DNA of 64,000 nucleotides from Pseudomonadota bacterium (GCA_018241505.1 JAFEDS010000005.1:539078-603077); one strand, 5' to 3'; positions 35,363 to 44,408 are shown, counted from the first letter of the stretch. Notes: a model not told the origin generated them from the letters alone. Program-made: numbers and translations.

Positions 35363-36268
35363 CTACCTCTCGAGGCGCCGAAACAGTGTCTCGAGCGCCA
35401 ACCCCCGGTTGATGGGCGTATCCAGCGCCGACCTGAGGTCACGGACCCCATCCAGCAGCTCGAACAGCCCCCGTATATTCAAGACCGTCTGCGGCCGTTT
35501 CAAGTAGGTTACAGCGCCCACTTCTGTCAAAAAGGCCGGGCTGCCGCTGTGGTCGCGGATCCGTTCCGTGAGCCAGTTCTCAAAGCACCTCAAGCGCAAC
35601 GGCAGCTCGGCACGCGCCCAGCGTTCTGCAGTCGCGACGGGATCCGCGCGCCCTGCTTTCATCTCGTCGAGCCCGCGGTGCACCTCGCTCCCGATCTGGA
35701 CCACGGCCTCCGGATCGCCTTCGGCCGCCTGCATCGGCGCCTCGCCTACGATATCCAAAACAGCGTTCCAGTTCCCGGGACCCCGATTGGCTTCCAACCA
35801 CGCTACCGCCTGAGCGCGTTCCGGCGCCGCAATACGAACCCGTTGGCAGCGGCTCAGGATCGTCGCCGGAAGCCTCGATGGCTGTGTGACAACCAGTATG
35901 AGCACGGTGCGCGGTGGCGGCTCTTCCAGCGTCTTCAGCAACGCATTGGCCGCGAACCGATTCAACACGTCGGCCGGCGAAATCACGCCGACCTTGTACC
36001 CGCCCTGATGGCTCGTAAGGGACAGTTCCTCACCCAGCTCGCGAATCTGTTCAATGCGGATCTGTTTCGACTCATCGATCGGATGCACCCGGATCCAGTC
36101 TGGGTGCTGCTCGCGTTCGGTTCGCAGGACCATGCGCGCCGTCCAGTTGGCGAGCCAGTCACCACCGGCCCCGGGCGCTTCATGGATCAACAGGGCGTGA
36201 GGCATCCGGTCCGTTTCGTAGGCGGCCCGAAGCGCGGCCATTTCCTTTTCCAGCCAGGGAACGCTCAC
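35363..36268 (-). CDS. holB: DNA polymerase III delta' subunit
   Basis: This 301-residue protein is the delta' subunit of the clamp loader. The AAA+ core has MPHALLIHEAPGAGGDWLA in place of a P-loop, which is normal because delta' does not hydrolyse ATP. Further family segments are ADVLNRFAANALLKTLEEPP and LPATILSRCQRVRI (sensor 1 and SRC motif). The zinc-binding Cys cluster of the Escherichia coli subunit is missing. The start is GTG and overlaps the tmk stop as GTGA. It works in the cytosol to load the beta clamp. Confidence 0.93.
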   Translation of the reverse strand: MSVPWLEKEMAALRAAYETDRMPHALLIHEAPGAGGDWLANWTARMVLRTEREQHPDWIRVHPIDESKQIRIEQIRELGEELSLTSHQGGYKVGVISPADVLNRFAANALLKTLEEPPPRTVLILVVTQPSRLPATILSRCQRVRIAAPERAQAVAWLEANRGPGNWNAVLDIVGEAPMQAAEGDPEAVVQIGSEVHRGLDEMKAGRADPVATAERWARAELPLRLRCFENWLTERIRDHSGSPAFLTEVGAVTYLKRPQTVLNIRGLFELLDGVRDLRSALDTPINRGLALETLFRRLER

Positions 36269-36900
36269 AGGCCTTCCAACACTTTCGTCACCTGCTGCGT
36301 GACGGCAGGCAAGGCGGCGGCAGCATCGATAATGTGTACGCGCTTCGGCTCCGCGCGCGCGATACTCAGATAACCCTGGCGCACGCGCTCAAAGAATTCC
36401 GCGGCTTCAGCCTCGAAACGGTCGGCAGCCACCCCGGAGCGGCCGCGAGCTCGTTCCAATCCAACTTCAACCGGCAGGTCCAGCAACAACGTGCAGTCCG
36501 GTTGCAGGTCGCCATGCACCGCACCGGCCAGTTGCTCGATCCAGGCTAGGTCCATGCCGCGTCCGTACCCCTGGTACGCCCGTGAAGCATCGGTGAATCG
36601 ATCGCAGATGACCCACTCGCCACGCGCAAGCGCCGGCCGGATGAGATTCTCAACATGAATACTGCGAGCCGCAAACATCAGCAGCGTTTCCGCGCGTGGC
36701 GAAACCGCCTCGTCACCGCGGTCCAGGACGATCTTGCGGACGCGCTCCGCCAAGGGCGTCCCGCCCGGCTCCCGCGTCACGCGTGAGGTCAGTCCGCGGG
36801 AGGTGAGCCACTCGCTCACGAGCCGCGCCACTGTTGATTTGCCGGCGCCTTCGATGCCTTCGAGGGTGATGAAGCGCCCTCTATTGGGAGACTGCGCCAT
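36265..36900 (-). CDS. tmk: Thymidylate kinase
   Basis: This 211-residue dTMP kinase makes dTDP for DNA synthesis. The P-loop is GIEGAGKST near residue 15, followed by the TREPGGTPLAERVR motif. The DR(Y/F) motif is CDRFTDASRAYQGYGRG, and the LID reads ERARGRSGVAADRFE. The start at 36900 follows GGGAG and lies within the last 20 bases of mltG. The stop overlaps the holB start. Both overlaps fit a translationally coupled operon. Confidence 0.95.
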   Translation of the reverse strand: MAQSPNRGRFITLEGIEGAGKSTVARLVSEWLTSRGLTSRVTREPGGTPLAERVRKIVLDRGDEAVSPRAETLLMFAARSIHVENLIRPALARGEWVICDRFTDASRAYQGYGRGMDLAWIEQLAGAVHGDLQPDCTLLLDLPVEVGLERARGRSGVAADRFEAEAAEFFERVRQGYLSIARAEPKRVHIIDAAAALPAVTQQVTKVLEGL

Positions 36901-38002
36901 GCGCTCCCGTTTGCGTCTGGCCCTTGGGTCTACCGCCGGCCGATACCGGTCCATGCGCAACCACACCGCCGTGCTGCTGGGCGCGCAAATGTTCCAGATA
37001 ACTTTTCACGGCCAGGTTGTGCTCTTCGAGGGTCTTCGAGAAATGATGTCCACCATCGCCGGTGCCCGTCGCTACGAAATAGATCTCCCCCGTTTCCTGG
37101 GGCTTCACAGCGGCCAAAATGGACTCCCGTCCCGGGAGCGCAATCGGCGTCGGCGGCAAGCCTGCGCGAGTATACGTGTTATACGGCGTATCGGTCGTCA
37201 GGTCCTTGGTCCGGATATCGCCATCGTAGCTGGCGCCTAGTCCATAGATCACGCTCGGATCGGTCTGAAGTCGCATCCCTTTGCGCAAGCGCGTCACGAA
37301 CGCACCGGCAATCTTCGGGCGCTCGGCAGGTAGACCCGTTTCCTTTTCAACGATCGAAGCGAGAATCAGCGCCTCATAGGGTGTCTGGAACGGGAGATCC
37401 GCACTGCGCTGCTGCCAAGCCTCATCCAGCGCCCGCTGCATGGCGTTGTATGCCATCCCCAGAATTTCAACGTCCGGGGTCTTCGCAGCAAATCGATAGG
37501 TGTCCGGAAAGAAGCGACCTTCCGGCAGCTCCCCCGGGTGCCCGAGGGCAGTCATCACTTCCGCATCGCTCTTGCCCAGCAGCGTGTGCGTAATCGCCGC
37601 GTGATTGTCGAGTAGGTGACGGAAATCGGCGAAACGGGAGCCCTCGACAATCGTGAGCTGCTCGAGCACTACCCGTCCCTGGTCGAACAACTCGAGAATC
37701 TGCGCCGGACTGGAGCCGGCCGGGATCTCGTACATGCCCACCTGGATCCGCGGCTGATGCCCCTGGGTATGGCGAGCGATCCGCAAGTAAACCTCAGCGG
37801 CGCGCGGCTGGCGCACGGCACCCAGTTTCGCAAGCTGGGTCAACACCGTTCTGACGCTCTCGCCCTGCGCGACCTGGATCCGCACGATGTCGGTCGAGGG
37901 ACCGGGCGAGTAAAACTGATTCTGCAGCCACGAGTAGCCAACGCCGACGGCCACGGCAGCAACCACGACCACCAGCACCACTGCGACAAGAACCTTACGC
38001 AT
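36881..38002 (-). CDS. mltG: Endolytic murein transglycosylase MltG
   Basis: This is a 373-residue YceG-like protein. A single N-terminal transmembrane anchor (VLVAVVLVVVVAAVAVGVGY) leads to a LysM-like region and the catalytic domain. The catalytic Glu is in LILASIVEKETGLPAERP near residue 220. Further conserved segments are RLRKGMRLQTDPSVIYGLG and TPYNTYTRAGLPPTPIALPG. It cleaves nascent glycan strands in the periplasm and sets their length. The C-terminus has a 35-residue hydrophilic tail. It overlaps pabC by eight bases, as in many gammaproteobacteria. Confidence 0.95.
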   Translation of the reverse strand: MRKVLVAVVLVVVVAAVAVGVGYSWLQNQFYSPGPSTDIVRIQVAQGESVRTVLTQLAKLGAVRQPRAAEVYLRIARHTQGHQPRIQVGMYEIPAGSSPAQILELFDQGRVVLEQLTIVEGSRFADFRHLLDNHAAITHTLLGKSDAEVMTALGHPGELPEGRFFPDTYRFAAKTPDVEILGMAYNAMQRALDEAWQQRSADLPFQTPYEALILASIVEKETGLPAERPKIAGAFVTRLRKGMRLQTDPSVIYGLGASYDGDIRTKDLTTDTPYNTYTRAGLPPTPIALPGRESILAAVKPQETGEIYFVATGTGDGGHHFSKTLEEHNLAVKSYLEHLRAQQHGGVVAHGPVSAGGRPKGQTQTGAHGAVSQ

Positions 38003-38831
38003 TGGCGGGCTCGTTCAACAGCGGCTTCAATAGCGCCTGCAGATGCCGGGTGATCGGGCCCGGCGTCAATATGCGGTCATCGACTGATCGCACCGGCCAG
38101 ATTCCAATGCGTGCGTTGGTCAGAAAAATCTCGTCCGCTGCCTGAAGATTCTCCGCACGCAACTCGCATTCCCGTGTCGGGATTCCGGCAGCGCGCGCTT
38201 CGCGTAGAACGACCCGCCGCATGACGCCCGCGACTCCGCACTGATCGATGCGCGGTGTCAGCAAGCAGGACTCACGCACGAGAAATATGTTCGTCATGGT
38301 CCCAGAGATGAGATTTCCGGAGCTGCTGAAGAGAATGCCTTCCGCGAGCCGTGGATCGTTCGCGAGCTCGGCGCGCGCCAGAATCTGCTCCAGGCGGCTG
38401 CAATGCTTCAGCCCGGCAAGGCGCGCGTTCTCACCCAGGCGCATGGAGAGTGTTTGAGTCATCACTCCATCGTGCAACGGTGCTTCGCTCTCGTGCGGCC
38501 AGGGATACCGAATTGTGATGCGCGTCGCTCTCTCGCCGCCGGAACGGGCATATCCCCGTGCAACCGCCTCCCCTCCCGTCACCAGAAGTTTGACAATTGC
38601 GCGTTCGACACCGCCGACCAACCCCTGTATTTCCGTTGCGACAGAGTCGCGATCAGGTGGTTGAATTCCCAGCCGTTGGCAACCGAATTCCAGGCGTTCC
38701 AGATGCAATGGCAGGAAGCGCGGGCGACCGTGAAGGCACGCTATGGTCTCAAACACGCCCTCCCCGAAGTGCAGACCCCGATCCAGCACGGACACCTCGG
38801 TAGCCGGGACGCCGTCTACCAACATGCTCAT
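37995..38831 (-). CDS. pabC: Aminodeoxychorismate lyase
   Basis: This 278-residue fold-type IV PLP enzyme releases pyruvate from aminodeoxychorismate to give p-aminobenzoate for folate. The start reads MSMLVDGVPATEVSVLDRGLHFGEGVFETI-type sequence, typical of PabC, with an intact GxxxGEG(V/A)FET element. The PLP Lys is in LKHCSRLEQILA near residue 143, and SSSGNLISGTMTNIFLV forms the cofactor phosphate site. It overlaps pabB by four bases (ATGA), so both activities are coupled. Confidence 0.93.
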   Translation of the reverse strand: MSMLVDGVPATEVSVLDRGLHFGEGVFETIACLHGRPRFLPLHLERLEFGCQRLGIQPPDRDSVATEIQGLVGGVERAIVKLLVTGGEAVARGYARSGGERATRITIRYPWPHESEAPLHDGVMTQTLSMRLGENARLAGLKHCSRLEQILARAELANDPRLAEGILFSSSGNLISGTMTNIFLVRESCLLTPRIDQCGVAGVMRRVVLREARAAGIPTRECELRAENLQAADEIFLTNARIGIWPVRSVDDRILTPGPITRHLQALLKPLLNEPANA

Positions 38832-40231
38832 GTGACCGCCCCGAACGCTGCAAGCATGCCGCGCGCCTTGGCGCGGGTTTCTTCCAACTCACGATGTGGG
38901 TCGGAGTCCGCCACAATGCCACCGCCAGCACGCAATTCGACGGTTCGACCCTGCACACTCAGCGTGCGGATCAGGATGTTCATATCCATTGAACCGTCCC
39001 GTCCCAGAAATCCCAGCGAGCCCGTGTAAGCACCGCGCCCGATTCCTTCCAACTCAGCAATAATCTGCATGCACCGAAATTTGGGAACGCCCGTAATGGT
39101 GCCCCCAGGGAAAACGGCTCTCAGAGCGCCTATGGGAGTGACATCCGAGCGCAACTCGCCACTGACGTTCGAAACGATGTGATGCACGTGCGCATACGAC
39201 TCAATCGTCATCAGCTCGTCCACTCGCACAGTGCCAGCCTCGCTGACGCGACCGAGATCATTCCGTTCGAGGTCGATCAACATGATGTGCTCGGCGCGCT
39301 CTTTCGGATGAGCAGCCAGCTCGGTCATTTCTGCGATGTCATCACCGGGGCGGCGACTGCGCGGGCGGGTCCCGGCAATAGGCCGGGTATCGATGTGGCC
39401 GTCATTGATGCGAACGAGGCGCTCGGGCGACGAACTCAGGATCGTGGCGCCACGCCATTGCGCCAGTGCGGCGAACGGCGCGGGATTTGCTTTGCAGAGC
39501 CGATTGTAGAGCGCACCGATATCCGGCTCGCGCGTCAATTCAACTCGCCACGGCCGGGAGAGGTTCGCCTGGTAAATGTCGCCCGCCCGGACGTACTCCT
39601 TGGCGCGAACAACACGCCCCAGGTAGGCCGACGGATCCTCCTCCTTCACGGACTGTACGTGGACCTCGGTGGGCGTGCTCGCCACTATCGCGCGTGCGTC
39701 TGCCTCTATGCTATCCAGAGCGTCCGAGGCTGACGACTCTGCTACGGCAAAGACCTTGTTGGAGCCTCGGTCGTGTATCAGCGCGCACGGTACTCGCAAA
39801 GCGAACGCTGTCCAGGGCAAGCTCGATCGAGGTAATCGCAACAGCGGCTCGATTTCCTGGGCCGCCTCGTAGCTCAGGAACAGCGCCCAACCGCCGTTGA
39901 ATGGAAACGTCTGAGCGGATGCGGCGGGGAGCCGCTCCGATAGCCACCAGTTTTCCAACGCCTCGAAAAAGCCCGCTCCGCGCGGGGTAAAGCCTTCCGC
40001 GCCCACTCGGCCATCCGAATCGAGCCACAACGCGGCGCGCGGCTCGGCAACGAGAATGCTGGTACGACTCAGCGGGCCGTCGGCGGCGCTGTCGAACAGA
40101 ACCGGATAGCGCTGAGGGAAACGAGCGGCGAGCTGCCGCAGCACGTCCGCGGGGACATCGATCTCACGAACCGTGGTCGATGCCCCGTCGGCCGGCCTAG
40201 CTGTTGAAGCGCCGGAAGATGACCGAGCCAT
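38828..40231 (-). CDS. pabB: Aminodeoxychorismate synthase component I (PabB), with a TrpE-like residue
   Basis: This chorismate-binding enzyme has 467 residues from the ATG at 40231. The catalytic domain occupies about residues 195-465, with VVRAKEYVRAGDIYQANLSR, SSSPERLVRI, HIMLIDLERNDLGRV and FPGGTITGVPKFRCMQII. Position next to pabC supports aminodeoxychorismate synthase. In the active-site motif the sequence is RPIAGTRPR: the Lys that acts as nucleophile in E. coli PabB (PIKGT) is Ala, as in anthranilate synthase TrpE. The assignment as PabB therefore rests on context. The start lies inside the 3' end of fabF and is not certain. Confidence 0.85.
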   Translation of the reverse strand: MARSSSGASTARPADGASTTVREIDVPADVLRQLAARFPQRYPVLFDSAADGPLSRTSILVAEPRAALWLDSDGRVGAEGFTPRGAGFFEALENWWLSERLPAASAQTFPFNGGWALFLSYEAAQEIEPLLRLPRSSLPWTAFALRVPCALIHDRGSNKVFAVAESSASDALDSIEADARAIVASTPTEVHVQSVKEEDPSAYLGRVVRAKEYVRAGDIYQANLSRPWRVELTREPDIGALYNRLCKANPAPFAALAQWRGATILSSSPERLVRINDGHIDTRPIAGTRPRSRRPGDDIAEMTELAAHPKERAEHIMLIDLERNDLGRVSEAGTVRVDELMTIESYAHVHHIVSNVSGELRSDVTPIGALRAVFPGGTITGVPKFRCMQIIAELEGIGRGAYTGSLGFLGRDGSMDMNILIRTLSVQGRTVELRAGGGIVADSDPHRELEETRAKARGMLAAFGAVT

Positions 40232-41441
40232 TGGTGCCGCCGAAGCCAAATGAATTCGACAGCGCGATATCGACCTTCAGTTTGCGCGCCGTGTTGGGCA
40301 CGTAGTCGAGGTCACAGTCCGGACCCGGGTTGTGGAGATTGATGGTCGGCGGAACCACGCCGTCGCGGATCGCGAGAATCGAGAAAATCGCCTCGACCAC
40401 ACCCGCCGCACCCAGCAGATGCCCGGTCATGGACTTGGTGGAGCTCACGGCCAGCTTCTTCGCGTGCTCGCCGAATGCATTCTTCATGGCGAACGTTTCG
40501 GCCTTGTCGCCGAGTTCCGTCGAGGTCGCGTGAGCGTTGACGTACTGAACCTCGCTCGGATTGATGGCGGCATCTTTCAGCGCGTTGACCATCGACAAGC
40601 GCGCGCCGGCACCGTCCTCGGGAGGCGCGGTAATGTGGTGAGCATCGCCGCTCATACCGAAGCCGATCAGCTCGGCGTAGATACTGGCGCCCCGACGGCG
40701 CGCGTGCTCCAGCTCTTCGAGAATGATGGCTCCGCCGCCATCACCCAACACGAATCCATCCCGATCGCGATCCCACGGACGACTGGCCTCCGCCGGAGCA
40801 TCGTTCCGATGCGACAGCGCCTTCGCTTGCGCGAAGCCACCGAGTCCCGCGGGCGTCGTGGCCATCTCACCGCCGCCAGCAATGATCAGATCGGCATCAC
40901 CGTACTGAATCGTCCGCATCGCGATACCAATCGCATGCGTAGAGGTCGTACACGCCGTGACCACGCCCAGGTTCGGACCTTTCAAGCCGTACTTGATGGA
41001 CAGGTGTCCGGAGATCATGTTGATAATCGAGGCCGGAATGAAGAACGGCGAGATTTTCCGCGGGCCGCCCTTCACCCAGTTGTCGTGCTCCGCCTCGATC
41101 GTGTCGAGTCCGCCGATCCCGGCACCGGTGATGGCGCCAGCCCGCTCGGGATCGATTTTGCTGAAGTCGATGCCCGCGTCTGTGACCGCCTGCATTCCAG
41201 CAGCAACGCCGTACTGCATGAACTCATCCATGCGCCGAGCATCCTTCGGCGTCATGTACTGCGTTATATCGAAACCCCGTACCGCGCCACCGAAGCGGAC
41301 CGGAAAAGCGGACACATCAAAGCGGGTGATAGGCCCAATGCCACTCTCACCGCGCAGGATGGCGTCCCACGCGGACTGAATGGTGCTGCCAACGGGCGAA
41401 ATGATGCCCAGGCCAGTGACGACGACGCGACGCTTGCTCAC
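40197..41441 (-). CDS. fabF: 3-oxoacyl-ACP synthase II
   Basis: This 414-residue condensing enzyme elongates acyl chains on acyl carrier protein. The catalytic triad is clear: Cys in VVTACTTSTHAIG near residue 164, His in YVNAHATSTELGD near residue 304, and His in STKSMTGHLLGAAG near residue 340. The protein ends with the usual NSFGFGGTNGSVIFRR. The start is GTG (MSKRRVVVTGLG). It follows acpP by 141 bases, a gap containing a GC-rich hairpin, and overlaps pabB at its 3' end. Confidence 0.96.
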   Translation of the reverse strand: MSKRRVVVTGLGIISPVGSTIQSAWDAILRGESGIGPITRFDVSAFPVRFGGAVRGFDITQYMTPKDARRMDEFMQYGVAAGMQAVTDAGIDFSKIDPERAGAITGAGIGGLDTIEAEHDNWVKGGPRKISPFFIPASIINMISGHLSIKYGLKGPNLGVVTACTTSTHAIGIAMRTIQYGDADLIIAGGGEMATTPAGLGGFAQAKALSHRNDAPAEASRPWDRDRDGFVLGDGGGAIILEELEHARRRGASIYAELIGFGMSGDAHHITAPPEDGAGARLSMVNALKDAAINPSEVQYVNAHATSTELGDKAETFAMKNAFGEHAKKLAVSSTKSMTGHLLGAAGVVEAIFSILAIRDGVVPPTINLHNPGPDCDLDYVPNTARKLKVDIALSNSFGFGGTNGSVIFRRFNS

Positions 41442-41528
41442 ACGTTACCTGTATGAAGACTCAAGGGGATGATGAAACGCTGGGCCGTGCTGTCCGGCGA
41501 CGGTCGAAGCCCGCCCGCCGGAAGCCGG

Positions 41529-41551
41529 GGGCGCCCAGACCAGGGGCGCCC
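41529..41551 (-). terminator. Intercistronic GC hairpin between acpP and fabF
   Basis: Two copies of the self-complementary octamer GGGCGCCC (41529-41536 and 41544-41551) are separated by seven bases. They can form an eight-base-pair all-GC stem. No T-run follows, so it is more likely a partial terminator or mRNA-stabilising hairpin that sets acpP above fabF than a full stop. Confidence 0.4.
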
Positions 41552-41582
41552 AACTTGGGCACGCAGCCCGTGACGCGAGGCG

Positions 41583-41825
41583 TCAGGCTTTGGTACGGCG
41601 ATCGTTGATGTACTCAATGGCCTGCTGGACCGTAGTGATTTTCTCGGCGTCCTCATCGGGAATCTCGATCTCGAATTCTTCTTCCAGAGCCATGACCAGC
41701 TCGACGGTGTCGAGTGAGTCAGCTCCCAGATCGTCCACGAACGACGCATCGTTCGTGACTTGTTCCTGCTTGACGCCCAGCTGCTCGGCAACGATGGCTT
41801 TGACCTGCTGCTCAACTGTGCTCAT
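41583..41825 (-). CDS. acpP: Acyl carrier protein
   Basis: This 80-residue acidic acyl carrier protein carries growing acyl chains on a 4'-phosphopantetheine attached to Ser in [20 protein letters not shown]. The rest matches the family closely ([18 protein letters not shown] and [14 protein letters not shown]). The start at 41825 has AAGGA about eleven bases upstream. It sits between fabG and fabF, as is standard. The 230-base gap upstream probably gives it its own strong promoter. Confidence 0.97.
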   Translation of the reverse strand: MSTVEQQVKAIVAEQLGVKQEQVTNDASFVDDLGADSLDTVELVMALEEEFEIEIPDEDAEKITTVQQAIEYINDRRTKA

Positions 41826-42055
41826 TAGCGCATTGTCCTTTTGTAGTCGTTAACTCGTAATAGCCCGCAACCGGCAGCGGCCACTGTAGCCGGCCGGCGC
41901 GGGCGCGGTATTGTAGGGGAACACCCCCTGGGCTGCCACTCAAACGGAATGCGAGTGGTTGTTTTTGCTGACGAAACTCAGAGCGGGCGTTCCTGCAGGG
42001 AATGTAACGGCCGCGCTCCTGGTGTGGCGCTCAACCAACGCAGGCGCAACGGCAC

Positions 42056-42796
42056 TCACGGCATGTACATCCCGCCGTTCACATGGATCGTCTCGCCGGT
42101 GATGTAGCCCGCTGGATCCGAGCACAAAAACGCCACCGTGGCCGCGATGTCCGCGGCCGAGCCGAGGCGTCCCATGGGGATCCGACCCAACAACGCCGCG
42201 CGTTGCTCATCGCTCAGCGCACGCGTCATATCGGTATCAATGAAACCGGGAGCCACGGCGTTGACTGTGATCCCCCGCGAGGCAACTTCCTGGGCCAGCG
42301 ACTTGGTGAAACCGAGAATGCCTGCTTTGGCCGCCGCGTAATTCGCTTGTCCGGGATTGCCGGTCACACCCACGATCGATGTCAGGTTGACGATGCGGCC
42401 GTGCCGCTCCTTCATCATCCGTTTCAGACACGCCTTGGACAGACGAAAAACCGACGTCAGGTTGGTCGAGAGCACCTGGTCCCAGTCATCCTGCTTCATG
42501 CGCAGCAGCAAAGTATCGCGCGTAATGGCCGCGTTGTTGATGAGGATGGTCGGCATCTGGCCGGCCGCCTCCAGGTCCTGGATCAGGGCATCAATCGAAG
42601 CGCTGCTTCCGACGTCCAATACGGCGCCACGGCCGTTGTATCCGTGCGACGACAGGCTTTTGGAAAAGGCGGAAGCGCCTTCCTCGCTGGTGGAGGTGCC
42701 CACCACAGTGGCCCCTGCGGCGGCCAGGGCCATTGCAATCGCGTTGCCGATGCCTCGGGAGGCTCCTGTAACCAGCGCTACCTTGTTCTCGAGCAC
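42056..42796 (-). CDS. fabG: 3-oxoacyl-ACP reductase
   Basis: This 246-residue SDR reduces 3-oxoacyl-ACP with NADPH. The cofactor motif is VTGASRGIGNAIA, the structural Asn is in ILINNAAITRD, and the catalytic Ser/Tyr/Lys lie in SIVGVTGNPGQANYAAAKAG. The start is GTG at 42796 with AAGGAG upstream, giving MLENKVALV, as in most FabG proteins. It lies 20 bases after the fabD stop. Confidence 0.96.
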   Translation of the reverse strand: MLENKVALVTGASRGIGNAIAMALAAAGATVVGTSTSEEGASAFSKSLSSHGYNGRGAVLDVGSSASIDALIQDLEAAGQMPTILINNAAITRDTLLLRMKQDDWDQVLSTNLTSVFRLSKACLKRMMKERHGRIVNLTSIVGVTGNPGQANYAAAKAGILGFTKSLAQEVASRGITVNAVAPGFIDTDMTRALSDEQRAALLGRIPMGRLGSAADIAATVAFLCSDPAGYITGETIHVNGGMYMP

Positions 42797-42816
42797 TTGT
42801 CTTCTACTCCTTCGGA

Positions 42817-43758
42817 TTAACGCTGGGTGGCGGCGAGAGCGGCATCGAGCGTGGCGGGATCTTCGAGAGCCATGAACTCGAGACCCTCCCGCTTTTCGAT
42901 ACGCCGGTTGAGGCCGGTGAGCACCTTGCCGGGGCCACACTCAATCATCTGCGAGATGCCCTCCTTGGCGAGCGCACGGACAGTGGCCCACCACTGCACG
43001 GGGCGCGAAAGCTGCTGACTCAAATGAGTGCGAATTTCCTCTGGCTGAGCGTGGATGGCCACGTCCACCGGGCTCAGACACCGGATTCGCGGGGTCCGAA
43101 TTTCGACGCTGGCCAGGCGCTCTCCCAGACGTTGACCCGCACTGCGCATCAAACTGCTGTGCGAAGGGACGCTGATGGGCAACGGCATCACTTTCTTGGC
43201 GCCCTGGGCCTTGGCGGCTTCGGCCGCGCGCTGCACTGCGCTGGCCTGCCCTGCAATCACAACCTGTCCGGGGGAATTGAAATTGACCGCTTCGACGATT
43301 TCGCCGCCGCCCGCTTCCCGGCAGACCCGTTCGACATCGGCATCCTCGAGACCGAGGACGGCCGCCATCGCACCCTGACCCGCGGGTACCGCCTCCTGCA
43401 TGACCTTGCCGCGGAATCGGACCAGGTCGATAGCGGCCGCGAAGTCGATTGCGCCCGCACAAACGAATGCCGTGAATTCACCCAGGCTGTGCCCGGACAC
43501 GAGAATCGGATCGATGCCACCTCGCTTGTGCCAAAGCCGCCAGGTGGCTACGCCGGCGGCCAGCATCGCCGGCTGCGTGCATTCGGTAGAGTCGAGGCGC
43601 TCCTTCGGCCCTTCCTGCGTTAGCTGCCACAGGTCATATCCCAAAGCGGCGGACGCCTCTTCGAACGTCGCTCGCACAACCGGATCGGTTTGCGACAGGG
43701 CCGCAAGCATGCCAATGGACTGAGAGCCCTGGCCGGGGAACACGAAAGCAAAGGACAT
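42817..43758 (-). CDS. fabD: Malonyl-CoA:ACP transacylase
   Basis: This 313-residue enzyme loads malonyl groups onto acyl carrier protein. Signatures are the N-terminal FVFPGQGSQSIGM, the nucleophile elbow SGHSLGEFTAFVCAG with Ser near residue 92, and PVSVPSHSSLM-like LPISVPSHSSLMRSAG with the active His. The start at 43758 follows a GGGAG site. fabH and plsX, which usually precede fabD, are not there; a rhombosortase gene ends 31 bases upstream instead. Confidence 0.96.
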   Translation of the reverse strand: MSFAFVFPGQGSQSIGMLAALSQTDPVVRATFEEASAALGYDLWQLTQEGPKERLDSTECTQPAMLAAGVATWRLWHKRGGIDPILVSGHSLGEFTAFVCAGAIDFAAAIDLVRFRGKVMQEAVPAGQGAMAAVLGLEDADVERVCREAGGGEIVEAVNFNSPGQVVIAGQASAVQRAAEAAKAQGAKKVMPLPISVPSHSSLMRSAGQRLGERLASVEIRTPRIRCLSPVDVAIHAQPEEIRTHLSQQLSRPVQWWATVRALAKEGISQMIECGPGKVLTGLNRRIEKREGLEFMALEDPATLDAALAATQR

Positions 43759-43789
43759 CGAATCTCCCAAGGAACCGCAAATCGCGGGA

Positions 43790-44401
43790 TTATAGCGGCT
43801 CCCTGCGCGGCGCGAGGAAAGCAGCAATCGCCGCTCCGCCGATCGTGCCGAACAGGTGGGCATCCACCACTACACCGGCGTGACTGTCAGTGAACGGCAG
43901 TGCGCCAGCGCTCTGCTCATACGCGAGCTTCACCAAAATGAAGGCGGCGAGCAGCCAACCGTCCAGATCGCGGCGGCGCAAGTGAGCGAGCGTACCCGCA
44001 GCCATGATTCCGTGCAGGGCTCCTGAGGAACCCACGTACCAGGCGACTGTCGAATCGCGTAGCCAAAGGCCCGCATCGATCGCGGCTATGGCGCCAACGA
44101 GGATGGCCAGCCAGTGCAGGGGGCGATAGTCACGGGCAAACAGGGCCCACATGAGCACCAGGCCCAGGGTGTTGAGTGCGGCATGGTCGAAGTCGAGGTG
44201 CACGAAGTGGGCGCTGATGAGGCGCCACCACTCGCCGGCGGCCAGTGCGGCCCGGTCGTAGCGCAACGCATAGCGGCCGGCGTCCCCGGCCAGGACCGGC
44301 AGCAGCAGTACGGCGCAGGACGCCAGCAGCGCCACCCCCAGCCTGCCGTCGCAATTGAGAGACTTCAGCAGCCTGTTGAGAGCGTTCACGGGTCGAGACA
44401 C
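43790..44401 (-). CDS. rrtA: Rhombosortase (rhomboid-family GlyGly-CTERM protease)
   Basis: This is a 203-residue six-helix rhomboid-family membrane serine protease. The catalytic Ser is in VGSSGALHGIMAAG near residue 125 and the catalytic His in VVVDAHLFGTIGGA near residue 185. The HFVHLDFDHAALNTLGL helix is characteristic of the rhombosortase (TIGR03902) subfamily. Rhombosortases cleave the C-terminal GlyGly-CTERM anchor of proteins exported by type II secretion and attach a new modification. No GlyGly-CTERM substrate is encoded in this window. It is divergent from the gsp genes and upstream of fabD. The GTG at 44401 has no strong ribosome-binding site; 44389 is an alternative. Confidence 0.88.
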   Translation of the reverse strand: MSRPVNALNRLLKSLNCDGRLGVALLASCAVLLLPVLAGDAGRYALRYDRAALAAGEWWRLISAHFVHLDFDHAALNTLGLVLMWALFARDYRPLHWLAILVGAIAAIDAGLWLRDSTVAWYVGSSGALHGIMAAGTLAHLRRRDLDGWLLAAFILVKLAYEQSAGALPFTDSHAGVVVDAHLFGTIGGAAIAAFLAPRREPL

Positions 44402-44408
44402 ATCGATT

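Noticed and set aside
35363-36268. Loss of the P-loop in HolB as a sign of decay
   Set aside because: The delta' subunit is not an ATPase in characterised clamp loaders, so this is normal for the family.
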